A stretch of DNA of 64,000 nt, taken from contig CBDHCC010000001.1 in NCBI GenBank assembly GCA_965261015.1, positions 1,426,001 to 1,490,000 of the forward strand. Direction: 5' to 3'. Within the stretch, counting starts at the first letter, position 1. The number at the start of each line of letters is the position of its first letter. A program made the translations under genes and the position numbers. This document shows, one piece after another, positions 36,981 to 45,065 of the stretch. The notes under the pieces were generated by a model. The model saw only the letters and a list, made by a program, of their open reading frames with translations. It had not been told where the DNA came from and did not search any database. The stretch comes from CBDHCC01 sp965261015. Its GTDB lineage: Bacteria; Pseudomonadota; Alphaproteobacteria; Sphingomonadales; Sphingomonadaceae.

Positions 36981-37769
36981 GTGCGCCGACCGCTGCGCGC
37001 GCGGCGTGCCGCGATCCCGCTTCGCAGTGTCGCTCCCAACGCCATCACGGCAATGGCGTTGTGCCTGGGGCTGACGGGCGTGCGTTTCGCGTTCAGCCAG
37101 CATTGGGAAGCGGCGCTCACCGCTATCCTGGTCGCCGGCGTGCTGGACGGGCTGGACGGGCGCGTGGCCCGGCTGTTGCGGGCACAGAGCCGCTTTGGCG
37201 AACAACTGGACTCTTTGTCCGACTGTATCGCCTTCGGCGTTGCGCCGACCTTCGTGCTCTACCTCTGGAGCCTTCAGACCCTTCCGAAATTCGGTTGGAT
37301 TTTCGCGCTCGCGCTCGCACTTAGCTGCGCGTTGCGCCTCGCCCGGTTCAACGCCCGGATCGATTTGGAAGATCAGCCCCACAAATCCGCAGGCTTCATG
37401 ACGGGAGTACCGGCACCGGCGGGTGCCGGCCTCTCCTTCCTTCCACTCTATCTCTGGCTGGTGACAGGGGAGGCGGTCTTTCGCAGCCCGTGGCTCGTCG
37501 CCGCGTGGACCGCGACGGTGGCGGTCCTGATGATCTCCAACCTGGCGACCTTCAGTTGGTCCTCTCTTCGCCTGCGCCGAACGATCCGGCTGGAAGCGAT
37601 CTTCGCACTCGCGATCCTGACCGTCGCCCTGGCGACACTGCCCTGGGAGACGTTGAGCCTGGTTTGCGCGACCTATCTGGCGTTCCTGCCAATCAGCATC
37701 CGCAGCTACGCAAGGGTCAGGCGGCAATCCGCGATGGCAGGTTCGTTCGACGCGCGGCCCCCGGGCTGA
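36981..37769 (+). CDS. pssA: CDP-diacylglycerol-serine O-phosphatidyltransferase
   Basis: 262 aa from GTG 36981. Integral membrane enzyme joining CDP-diacylglycerol and serine to give phosphatidylserine, the substrate of Psd. The CDP-alcohol phosphotransferase motif is complete: DGLDGRVARLLRAQSRFGEQLDSLSD. About seven hydrophobic segments follow the family pattern. The N-terminus is basic (RRPLRARRA). Its last 53 bp overlap a small convergent gene on the other strand. Confidence 0.95.
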   Translation: MRRPLRARRAAIPLRSVAPNAITAMALCLGLTGVRFAFSQHWEAALTAILVAGVLDGLDGRVARLLRAQSRFGEQLDSLSDCIAFGVAPTFVLYLWSLQTLPKFGWIFALALALSCALRLARFNARIDLEDQPHKSAGFMTGVPAPAGAGLSFLPLYLWLVTGEAVFRSPWLVAAWTATVAVLMISNLATFSWSSLRLRRTIRLEAIFALAILTVALATLPWETLSLVCATYLAFLPISIRSYARVRRQSAMAGSFDARPPG

Positions 37770-37935
37770 CCAGCGAAACCCTGCGGCGGACCCCGACCGG
37801 CGGTTTCGCTGCCAAAGGAACACTCGCGGTCAGAGCCGACACAATCTTCGGCCAAGCCTCTGTCAATGTTTGGCGCGCAGCCACCCAAAGCAGCAAACTC
37901 AAACCCACCAGAACCGTAACACTCAAGATCGCCAT
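37717..37935 (-). CDS. small single-span membrane protein, function unknown
   Basis: 72 aa from ATG 37935 with a good ribosome-binding site GGAAGGAG six nt upstream. The N-terminus MAILSVTVLVGLSLLLWVAARQ is one membrane helix; the rest is short, basic and ends RRTNLPSRIAA. It is convergent with pssA and overlaps its 3' end by 53 bp. A longer in-frame ORF beginning at 38061 has a non-family, charged leader and is not favoured. I do not recognise the protein. Confidence 0.55.
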   Translation of the reverse strand: MAILSVTVLVGLSLLLWVAARQTLTEAWPKIVSALTASVPLAAKPPVGVRRRVSLVSPGAARRTNLPSRIAA

Positions 37936-38147
37936 GGCGTGCTCCTTCCGTTCCTTCCTGTTCCTACTTCGTTCCGATGTCAAGCGATCGGGTGAACACA
38001 CAGGAACTTGGTCGCGAACGCTTGCCTTCGCGGAGCGGTTCCCGTAAGGGCGCGAACTCACCCCACATGGCGGTCACATCGACCCGGTGCGAAGGCTTCG
38101 GCCTCCGTTCTCGATCGCCAGAGGCTCAACCGGTAAGGAGATATCCT
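37936..38147. other. intergenic region with the rpsB leader
   Basis: This 212-bp stretch must hold the divergent promoters for rpsB and the small membrane protein gene. A short hairpin, GAAGGC-TTCG-GCCTCC, lies near 38091-38107 and AAGGAG at 38135-38140 serves rpsB. A regulatory leader for S2 autoregulation is plausible but I cannot identify a known motif. Confidence 0.3.
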
Positions 38148-38900
38148 ATGGCCACCCCGACGGTCGGCTTGCAGTCCCTGCTCGAGGCAGGCGCGCACTT
38201 CGGACACCAGACACACCGCTGGAATCCGAAGATGAAGCCCTATATTTTCGGTGCCCGCAACGGTGTTCACATCCTGGATCTTTCGCAGACCGTGCCGCTG
38301 ATGCAGCGCGCGCTCGACTTCGTGGCGTCCACGTCGGCGGCCGGTGGCAAGGTGCTGTTCGTCGGCACGAAGCGCCAGGCGCAGGAGCCCGTGGCGGAGG
38401 CGGCGCGCACGGCGGGCCAGCATTTCGTGAACCATCGCTGGCTGGGCGGGATGCTCACCAACTGGAAGACGATCTCCAACTCGATCAAGCGGCTGAAGTC
38501 CTTGGAGGAGCAGCTGTCCGGTGACACGGCGGGATTGACGAAAAAGGAAGTCCTGCAGCTCACCCGCGAACGCGACAAGCTCGAGCTGTCGCTGGGCGGC
38601 ATTCGCGACATGGGCACCATTCCCGACGTGCTGTTCGTGATTGATGCCAACAAGGAAGAGTTGGCGATCAAGGAGGCGAACACATTGGGCATTCCGGTGG
38701 TCGCCGTCCTGGACTCGAACGTGGATCCGACGGGTATCGCCTTTCCGGTGCCCGGAAACGACGATTCCGCGCGGGCGATCCGCTTGTATTGCGATCTGGT
38801 GGCAGAGGCTGCGGGTTCCAGCGGCGGAGACGATCTGTCCGGAGCCGATTTCGGCGCGCGGAGTGAGCCTCCCGCCGAACCCGCTCTCGCCGACGCCTGA
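38148..38900 (+). CDS. rpsB: 30S ribosomal protein S2
   Basis: 250 aa from ATG 38148 with AAGGAG upstream. Motifs are LLEAGAHFGHQTHRWNPKMKPYIFG, HILDLSQT, VLFVGTKRQAQ, NHRWLGGMLTNWKTI and a typical C-terminal half IPDVLFVIDANKEELAIKEANTLGIPVVAVLDSN-like block. It ends in a short acidic, disordered tail. S2 is the late-binding small-subunit protein contacting S1. It forms a pair with tsf 26 bp downstream, an order conserved across bacteria. Confidence 0.98.
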   Translation: MATPTVGLQSLLEAGAHFGHQTHRWNPKMKPYIFGARNGVHILDLSQTVPLMQRALDFVASTSAAGGKVLFVGTKRQAQEPVAEAARTAGQHFVNHRWLGGMLTNWKTISNSIKRLKSLEEQLSGDTAGLTKKEVLQLTRERDKLELSLGGIRDMGTIPDVLFVIDANKEELAIKEANTLGIPVVAVLDSNVDPTGIAFPVPGNDDSARAIRLYCDLVAEAAGSSGGDDLSGADFGARSEPPAEPALADA

Positions 38901-38926
38901 CCCACTCCACAACAGGACCTAATCCT

Positions 38927-39850
38927 ATGGCACAGATCACCGCGAGCGCGGTCAAGGACCTGCGCGAACGTTCCGGCGCAGGCATGATGGATTGCAAGAA
39001 GGCGTTGTCGGAGACCGGCGGCGATTTGGAAGCGGCTGTCGACCTGCTTCGCACGAAGGGCCTGGCGGCCGCCCAGAAGAAGTCGAGCCGCACGGCGGCC
39101 GAGGGCCTGATCGGCGTGGCCGTCGAGGGAGTGCGCGGAGCCATCGTCGAGGTGAATTCGGAGACGGATTTCGTCGCGAAGAATGATCGATTTCAGGAGT
39201 TCGTCGGAACCGTCGCCGACTTGGCGTTGAACACGGGTGAGGACATGGACGCCCTGAACTCCGCGGCGTTCCCCGGCGGCGGCACGGTTGCCGAGCGGTT
39301 GGTCGACAATGTCGCGACCATCGGGGAGAACCAGCAGTTGAGGCGTGCGGAGCGCCTAGCGGTGGAGCAGGGGGCCGTCGTCTCCTACGTTCACAACGCG
39401 GTGGCACCCGGCCTGGGCAAGATCGGCGTGCTCGTCGCCTTGGACAGTGCGGCACCGGCGGACGTGCTTGATCCGTTGGGCAAGCAGATTGCGATGCACA
39501 TCGCTGCCGCATTCCCCCTGGCGCTGACAGCCGACGGCTTGGATGTCGAGCTGATCGAGCGCGAACGCGGCATCGCGGCCGAGAAGGCCAAGGAGTCCGG
39601 CAAGCCTGACGCTGTGCAACAGAAGATGGTCGAGGGCGCGGTGGCGAAGTTCGCCAAGGAAAACGCGCTCATGAGCCAACTGTTTGTCATAGACAACAAA
39701 ACGCCCATCGGCGACGTGGTCGCCAAGGCGGGCAAGGATGCCGGATCCGACATCCGGCTCGTCGATTACGTGCGGTTCCAGCTTGGCGAGGGCATCGAGC
39801 GACAGGAGACCGATTTCGCCGCGGAGGTGGCCGCGACGCTGGGCGCCTGA
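38927..39850 (+). CDS. tsf: elongation factor Ts
   Basis: 307 aa. Guanine nucleotide exchange factor for EF-Tu. The N-terminal UBA-like domain reads VKDLRERSGAGMMDCKKALSETGGDLEAA, followed by the signature VEVNSETDFVAKN and a core ending DYVRFQLGEGIERQETDF. It follows rpsB, and a strong hairpin after its stop separates the pair from pyrH. Confidence 0.98.
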   Translation: MAQITASAVKDLRERSGAGMMDCKKALSETGGDLEAAVDLLRTKGLAAAQKKSSRTAAEGLIGVAVEGVRGAIVEVNSETDFVAKNDRFQEFVGTVADLALNTGEDMDALNSAAFPGGGTVAERLVDNVATIGENQQLRRAERLAVEQGAVVSYVHNAVAPGLGKIGVLVALDSAAPADVLDPLGKQIAMHIAAAFPLALTADGLDVELIERERGIAAEKAKESGKPDAVQQKMVEGAVAKFAKENALMSQLFVIDNKTPIGDVVAKAGKDAGSDIRLVDYVRFQLGEGIERQETDFAAEVAATLGA

Positions 39851-39869
39851 CCGTTCGGGTTGTGGGCGA

Positions 39870-39899
39870 CGGGTGGCGACCCTAAGATGTCGCCACCCG
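39870..39899 (+). terminator. hairpin terminator or attenuator between tsf and pyrH
   Basis: The arms CGGGTGGCGAC and GTCGCCACCCG pair perfectly over 11 bp with an 8-nt loop, starting 20 nt after the tsf stop. CTCTTCGTCG follows, a weak pyrimidine tract. It probably limits read-through from the abundant rpsB-tsf message into pyrH. Confidence 0.7.
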
Positions 39900-39934
39900 C
39901 TCTTCGTCGAACCAACCAGGCCCAACCATCCGCC

Positions 39935-40675
39935 ATGTCACGCCCGCGCTATGCCCGTATTCTGCTGAAGCTTTCGGGCGAGGCCCTGATGGGCGACGGC
40001 GAGTTCGGAATCGATCCCGCCATAACGTCGCGTGTGGCGGGCGAGGTGAAGGAGGCGGTCGAGGCGGGCCACGAATTGTGTCTGGTGGTGGGCGGAGGCA
40101 ACATCTTCCGCGGATTGGCGGCTGCCGCGCAGGGCTTTGACCGAACCACGGCCGATTACATGGGCATGCTGGCAACGGTGATGAACGCGCTCGCCGTCCA
40201 GAACGCGTTGGAGACCTTGGGCGTCGACACACGGGTTCTCTCGGCCATTCCAATGAGCACCGTGTGCGAGCCCTATATCCGCCGACGGGCCGTGCGGCAC
40301 ATGGAAAAGGGACGCGTGGTGATCTTCGCGGCGGGCACGGGCAATCCCTTCTTCACCACGGACACGGCGGCCGCCCTTCGGGCGGCGGAGATGAACTGTC
40401 ATGCCCTGTTCAAGGGCACCAGTGTGGATGGCGTCTACAACGCCGACCCGAAGAAGGTGCCGACGGCCGCCCGATATGAGACCTTGTCCTTCAATCGGGT
40501 TCTGGCCGACGATCTGAAGGTGATGGACGCCAGCGCGGTCGCGCTCTGCCGCGACAACGATATTCCGATCGTGGTCTTCAACATTCGTCAGGATGGCAAT
40601 ATGGCCCGCGTGCTGGCCGGCGAGGGTGTGGCGACGGTGGTCCAGAACGAGGAGAAGGCGCGTGCCGCAATTTGA
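39935..40675 (+). CDS. pyrH: UMP kinase
   Basis: 246 aa from ATG 39935 (MSRPRYARILLKLSGEAL). Amino-acid-kinase fold enzyme phosphorylating UMP to UDP. Motifs are LLKLSGEALMG, VVGGGNIFRG, MGMLATVMNALA, AGTGNPFFTTDTAAALRA, and GTSVDGVYNADPKK. In bacteria it is hexameric, GTP-activated and UTP-inhibited. Its last 14 bp overlap the GTG start of frr, so ribosome recycling factor synthesis is coupled to it. Confidence 0.97.
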   Translation: MSRPRYARILLKLSGEALMGDGEFGIDPAITSRVAGEVKEAVEAGHELCLVVGGGNIFRGLAAAAQGFDRTTADYMGMLATVMNALAVQNALETLGVDTRVLSAIPMSTVCEPYIRRRAVRHMEKGRVVIFAAGTGNPFFTTDTAAALRAAEMNCHALFKGTSVDGVYNADPKKVPTAARYETLSFNRVLADDLKVMDASAVALCRDNDIPIVVFNIRQDGNMARVLAGEGVATVVQNEEKARAAI

Positions 40676-41219
40676 CGAAAGCGATCTGAAGCGCCGGATG
40701 AAGGGCGCGGTCGAATCTCTGCGGAGCGATTTCGGCGGGCTGCGCACGGGTCGGGCTTCGACCTCGCTCCTGGATCCGGTGCAGGTCGAGGTGTACGGGG
40801 CCAATATGCCGCTGGTTCAGGTGGCGACGGTCTCGACCCCCGAACCGCGACTGCTGACCGTTCAGGTCTGGGATCGATCGAACGTCCAGCCGGTGGAAAA
40901 GGCGATCCGCCAAGCCGGTCTGGGGATCAACCCGATCACTGACGGCCAAACGATCCGACTTCCCATTCCCGATATGACGGAGGAGCGCCGGCGCGAACTC
41001 GCGAAGTTGGCGGGATCCTATTCCGAGAAGGCGAAGATCGCCGTGCGGAATGTGCGCCGCGACGGGATGGATGCCCTGAAGACCGACGAAAAGAAAGGCG
41101 AGATCGCCGAGGATGAGCGCAAGCGGCGAGAGGCCGACGTTCAGAAGATGACCGATCAGACCGTGACCGAGATCGACGAGGTCACCGCCTCGAAAGAAAA
41201 GGAAATCATGGGGAAGTGA
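40662..41219 (+). CDS. frr: ribosome recycling factor
   Basis: 185 aa from GTG 40662 (MPQFDESDLKRRMKGAVESL), preceded by GAGGAGAAGG inside the pyrH coding region. With EF-G it splits post-termination ribosomes. Motifs are LRTGRASTSLLD, VEVYGANMPL, NPITDGQTIRLPIP and LTEERR-type helices. Start and stop both overlap neighbours (pyrH by 14 bp, uppS by 4 bp). Confidence 0.97.
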   Translation: MPQFDESDLKRRMKGAVESLRSDFGGLRTGRASTSLLDPVQVEVYGANMPLVQVATVSTPEPRLLTVQVWDRSNVQPVEKAIRQAGLGINPITDGQTIRLPIPDMTEERRRELAKLAGSYSEKAKIAVRNVRRDGMDALKTDEKKGEIAEDERKRREADVQKMTDQTVTEIDEVTASKEKEIMGK

Positions 41220-41959
41220 GCGCATCGGCGGTCGCCCCCCGCATCTCTGCGGCGTCCGGTGCCGGCGTGCCGCGACATGTCGCGATCATCATGGATGGAA
41301 ATGGGCGGTGGGCCGCGCGCCGCCACCTTCCCCGGATCGCTGGGCACCGGCGTGGCGTCGATGCCGTGCGCGCCGTCTCGCGCGCCGCCCGGGTCGCGGG
41401 GATCGAGGCGCTGACACTCTATGCCTTTTCCACGGAAAACTGGTCCCGACCGGCCGACGAGGTGTCGAGCCTGATCGGCCTGCTGCGGCATTACCTTCGC
41501 AGCGAGGTCGCGGAATTGGTGGCCGAGAATGTCCGGTTGCGCGTGCTGGGCGACCTGGACCGTTTTGACGAGGATTTGCGCGGAGAGCTCGCCCGGGCCG
41601 TCGAGCGAACGGCGGGGAACACCGGTCCGATCCTGGCGATCGCGCTCAACTATGGTGCGCGCGCCGAATTGGTCCTGGCGGCGCGTCGGCTGGCCCGCCG
41701 GGTGGCGGACGGCTCGCTTCACGCGGAGCAAATCGATGAGCGCGTGTTGGAGAACGCGCTAGCGACCTGCGACCTGCCGCCCCTGGACCTGATGATCCGG
41801 ACGTCCGGCGAACAGCGTCTGTCCAACTTCATGCTCTGGCAGGCGGCTTATGCCGAACTGATGTTCGTCGACACGCTGTGGCCGGATTTTGGCGCCGACG
41901 AGCTGATGGCCGCGCTGGCAAGCTATGCCACCCGTGAACGCCGGTTCGGTGGACGGTGA
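41216..41959 (+). CDS. uppS: di-trans,poly-cis-undecaprenyl-diphosphate synthase
   Basis: 247 aa from GTG 41216. Cis-prenyltransferase condensing isopentenyl diphosphates onto farnesyl diphosphate to make the C55 lipid carrier for peptidoglycan and surface glycans. The catalytic block HVAIIMDGNGRWAARR, TLYAFSTENWSRP, ALNYGARAEL and the late DLMIRTSGEQRLSNFMLWQAAYAEL are present. It overlaps frr and cdsA by 4 bp each (GTGA). Confidence 0.97.
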   Translation: MSASAVAPRISAASGAGVPRHVAIIMDGNGRWAARRHLPRIAGHRRGVDAVRAVSRAARVAGIEALTLYAFSTENWSRPADEVSSLIGLLRHYLRSEVAELVAENVRLRVLGDLDRFDEDLRGELARAVERTAGNTGPILAIALNYGARAELVLAARRLARRVADGSLHAEQIDERVLENALATCDLPPLDLMIRTSGEQRLSNFMLWQAAYAELMFVDTLWPDFGADELMAALASYATRERRFGGR

Positions 41960-42750
41960 CCGCTGGCGATCCCATACGCAAGACGGGAAGCTGGGGCGAT
42001 CTGGCGACCCGCACCGCGGTCGGTCTGGCGGTCGCGGTGGTCGCCGGGGCCGCGTTGGTGTGGGGCGGGATCGTGTGGTGGGCGCTGGCGTCCGTCGTGG
42101 CCCTGCTGATGCTGCACGAATGGGGCCGGTTGGTTCGCGCCTCGGAGCGGGACACGCGCACCGCCCTGTTCGCCCTATCCGTGCCCATGGCGATCACCGC
42201 GCCGATCGCGGCCGGTCCCTTCTACTTCGCCCTCGGCCTGTTCGCGGCCGCCGCGATCTTCGTGCTGCTGGTGACCCGGCGGCTGTCGCTTGCCCAGGGC
42301 GTGCTGTACGTCGCGGCACCCGCCATGGCGCTCCTGTGGCTCAGGGATGAGCCGCAGGGACTCGCCTGGACCGCGCTGGCGGTCGGCGTGGTGGTCGCGG
42401 CGGACATCAGCGCCTATTTCGCCGGTCGTCTGATCGGGGGACCCAAGCTTTTGCCGCGCGTGTCCCCGAACAAGACCTGGGCGGGACTGGGCGGGGCCAT
42501 GGCCGGTGCCACGGCCTTCACGGCGCTGCTTGCCGGCCGGACCGGCTTGCCGGATCAACTGGTGCTAGGCGCGCCACTTCTCGCTGTGATCGCGCAAATG
42601 GGCGACCTGTTCGAGAGCCACCTTAAGCGGGTCGCGGGACTAAAGGACTCCGGTTCGCTGTTGCCGGGCCATGGTGGCGTGCTGGACCGGCTGGACGGAC
42701 TGGTTCCGGTGGCGCCCGCGGTGGCGGTCCTGGCGCTGGTGCTGCGATGA
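41956..42750 (+). CDS. cdsA: phosphatidate cytidylyltransferase
   Basis: 264 aa from GTG 41956. Multi-span inner-membrane enzyme making CDP-diacylglycerol, the precursor that PssA (encoded about 5 kb upstream in this window) uses. The C-terminal signature is SHLKRVAGLKDSGSLLPGHGGVLDRLDGL, with SPNKTWAGLGGAMAG earlier. About seven hydrophobic segments are seen. It overlaps both neighbours by 4 bp. Confidence 0.96.
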   Translation: MTAGDPIRKTGSWGDLATRTAVGLAVAVVAGAALVWGGIVWWALASVVALLMLHEWGRLVRASERDTRTALFALSVPMAITAPIAAGPFYFALGLFAAAAIFVLLVTRRLSLAQGVLYVAAPAMALLWLRDEPQGLAWTALAVGVVVAADISAYFAGRLIGGPKLLPRVSPNKTWAGLGGAMAGATAFTALLAGRTGLPDQLVLGAPLLAVIAQMGDLFESHLKRVAGLKDSGSLLPGHGGVLDRLDGLVPVAPAVAVLALVLR

Positions 42751-43910
42751 CGCGCCAGGCGGTCACCATCCTGGGCGCCACGGGGTCGGTCGGGCAAAGC
42801 ACGATCGATGTGCTCAGCCGCGAACCCGAGCGCTTCCGGGTCGAGGCGCTGACCGCCCACAGCGACGTGTCCGGCCTGGCGCGTGCCGCGCGGGCGACCG
42901 GTGCCGCGCTGGCGGTGATCGCGAAGGAGGAGTGCCACGAGGCGTTGAAAGAGGCGCTGGCGGGCAGCGGGATCGCGAGCGCGGCCGGACGGGAGGCCCT
43001 GGTCGACGCGGCCGCCGGTCCGGCCGACATCGTGGTCGCGGCGATCGTGGGTGGCGCGGGCCTGGCTCCGGTCCTGGCTGCGGCGCGGGCCGGCACTCGG
43101 ATCGCGCTGGCCAACAAGGAAGCGCTGGTGTGCGCGGGCGACCTGGTTCGCGAGGAATGTCGGGGGTCGGGAGCCGAGCTCCTGACGGTGGATTCCGAAC
43201 ACAGCGCCATCTTCCAGTGCTTTGATTTCGAGCGTCCGGAGCGCGTCCGCAGGATCATCCTGACGGCGAGCGGCGGCCCATTTCGCGGCTGGAGTCGCGA
43301 GCGGATGCGCGGCGTGACGCCGGCACAAGCCGTGGCGCACCCCAACTGGTCGATGGGCGCCAAGATTTCCGTCGACAGCGCCACCATGATGAACAAGGGG
43401 CTGGAAGTGATCGAGGCGTGGCACCTCTTTCCCGTCCCGAAAGCCGCGATCGAAGTGGTGGTGCACCCCCAGTCGGTGGTGCATTCGCTGGTGGATTACG
43501 TCGACGGATCGGTGCTGGCGCAATTGGGCGCGCCCGATATGCGGACACCGATCGCCGGCGCGCTCGCCTGGCCCGACCGGTTGTCCGTGCCCGTCGAAGC
43601 GTTGGACCTGGTGGCTTTGTCGCGGCTGGACTTCGAGGCGCCGGACGAAGCGCGCTTTCCTTCCCTGCGGTTGGCGCGGGAGGCGTTGGAGAGTGGCGGC
43701 GCTGCCCCCGCCGTGCTGAATGGCGCGAACGAAGAGGCGGTGGCCGGCTTCCTGGACGGCCGGATCGGCTTTCTCGACATCGCCTCGGTGGTGGAAGACG
43801 CGCTGGACGCCCCGACACCGGCCGCTCCGACATCGCTCGACGATGTGCTCGCCATCGATGCCGAAGCGCGTCGGATGGCCCGCCTCTCGATGCGGTCCTG
43901 CGTGGCGTGA
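42747..43910 (+). CDS. dxr: 1-deoxy-D-xylulose 5-phosphate reductoisomerase
   Basis: 387 aa. NADPH-dependent second enzyme of the MEP isoprenoid pathway and target of fosmidomycin. The Rossmann start is VTILGATGSVGQSTIDVL; LANKEALVCAG, VDSEHSAIFQC, LTASGGPFRG, and HPNWSMGAKISVDSATMMNKGLEVIEA are the metal- and substrate-binding blocks. It sits directly after uppS-cdsA, joining isoprenoid supply to its use. The start and stop both overlap neighbours by 4 bp. Confidence 0.97.
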   Translation: MTRQAVTILGATGSVGQSTIDVLSREPERFRVEALTAHSDVSGLARAARATGAALAVIAKEECHEALKEALAGSGIASAAGREALVDAAAGPADIVVAAIVGGAGLAPVLAAARAGTRIALANKEALVCAGDLVREECRGSGAELLTVDSEHSAIFQCFDFERPERVRRIILTASGGPFRGWSRERMRGVTPAQAVAHPNWSMGAKISVDSATMMNKGLEVIEAWHLFPVPKAAIEVVVHPQSVVHSLVDYVDGSVLAQLGAPDMRTPIAGALAWPDRLSVPVEALDLVALSRLDFEAPDEARFPSLRLAREALESGGAAPAVLNGANEEAVAGFLDGRIGFLDIASVVEDALDAPTPAAPTSLDDVLAIDAEARRMARLSMRSCVA

Positions 43911-44992
43911 CGACGGCGGCCCCCTCCCTGCCGTTCACGGTGCTGGCCTTCTTGCTGGCGATCGGCGTCCTGGTCGTCATTCACGAGCTGGGACATTACT
44001 GGGTCGGCCGCTGGTGCGGCGTCCGGGCGGAGGCGTTCTCCGTCGGCTTTGGACGAGAGGTGATCGGCCGAACGGACCGGCGCGGAACCCGCTGGTCGCT
44101 CGCCTGGCTCCCGCTGGGCGGATATGTGCGGTTCGCCGGAGACATGAACCCCGCCAGCGCGAACACGAACGCCCTGGCGGAGCCCGGGACATTTCAGGCC
44201 GCCAGCCTGTGGCGGCGCGCTCTGATCGTGTTCGCGGGCCCGGCGGTCAACCTTCTGTTCGCGATCGCCGTTTACATGGGCTTCATCGCTGCGGTCGGAC
44301 TGCCGAGCGCGCCCGCGGTGGTATCGGGCGTGCAGCCGGGCAGTGTGGCGGCCCAGGCCGATTTTCGGGTGGGCGATCGGGTGACGACGGTCGATGGCGC
44401 GCGCATCACGCGCTTTGACGAACTTGCGACACAGGTGAGCTTGCGACCGGGTCGCCCCATGCGGTTCGGCGTGGAGCGTGGGGGCGAGGAGCGGACCATC
44501 CTGGCGGCTCCCCGAGCGGTTCAACGGAGCGATCGGTTCGGCAACCAGGCAACGATCGGCCAGCTGGGGCTTGCTGGCACCGTGGCTTATCAAGAGGTGC
44601 CCCTCTGGCGTTTGCCCGTCGCGGCCACCCGGCTCGCCGTCGATCAGCTGGCGGTGATGGTACAGGTCCTGACCCAGATGGTGCGGGGCGAACGATCGCT
44701 CGACGACCTGGGCGGGCCGGTGAAGATCGGCAAGATCACGGGCGAGCAGGCATCGCTCGGTGTGCTGCCGTTCGTCCTGCTGCTGGCGATCCTGTCGCTT
44801 AACTTGGCATTCATGAACCTCCTTCCAATTCCGATGCTCGATGGAGGTCACTTGCTGTTCTACGCCGTCGAGGCGGTGCGCGGCAGGCCCGCCGATCCCG
44901 CGGTTATGGAATGGGCGTTTCGCGGAGGGCTGGTGGTGGTGATCGCCTTCTTCCTATTCGTCACGGTCAACGACGTGTCGTCGCTGCTGTGA
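43907..44992 (+). CDS. rseP: RIP zinc metalloprotease RseP
   Basis: 361 aa from GTG 43907 (overlapping the dxr stop). Site-2 protease of the inner membrane that cleaves anti-sigma factors and signal-peptide remnants. The first helix carries HELGH (H26, E27, H30), a PDZ domain lies mid-protein (VVSGVQPGSVAAQADFRVGDRVTTVDG), and the second active-site element is LLPIPMLDGGHL. It has one PDZ domain, not two as in E. coli, which is usual for alphaproteobacteria. Confidence 0.96.
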   Translation: MTTAAPSLPFTVLAFLLAIGVLVVIHELGHYWVGRWCGVRAEAFSVGFGREVIGRTDRRGTRWSLAWLPLGGYVRFAGDMNPASANTNALAEPGTFQAASLWRRALIVFAGPAVNLLFAIAVYMGFIAAVGLPSAPAVVSGVQPGSVAAQADFRVGDRVTTVDGARITRFDELATQVSLRPGRPMRFGVERGGEERTILAAPRAVQRSDRFGNQATIGQLGLAGTVAYQEVPLWRLPVAATRLAVDQLAVMVQVLTQMVRGERSLDDLGGPVKIGKITGEQASLGVLPFVLLLAILSLNLAFMNLLPIPMLDGGHLLFYAVEAVRGRPADPAVMEWAFRGGLVVVIAFFLFVTVNDVSSLL

Positions 44993-45065
44993 GGTTGTGA
45001 GCACGGTCCGCCACCGGTAAAGGCGCTCCACGTCCGAGCGGGGGCCTCGGCCGAAAGACAAAGGA

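Noticed and set aside
38085..38115. Small hairpin in the rpsB leader as a riboswitch or S2 autoregulatory element
   Set aside because: Only six base pairs with a tetraloop and no match to a leader motif I know, so it was mentioned only within the intergenic note.
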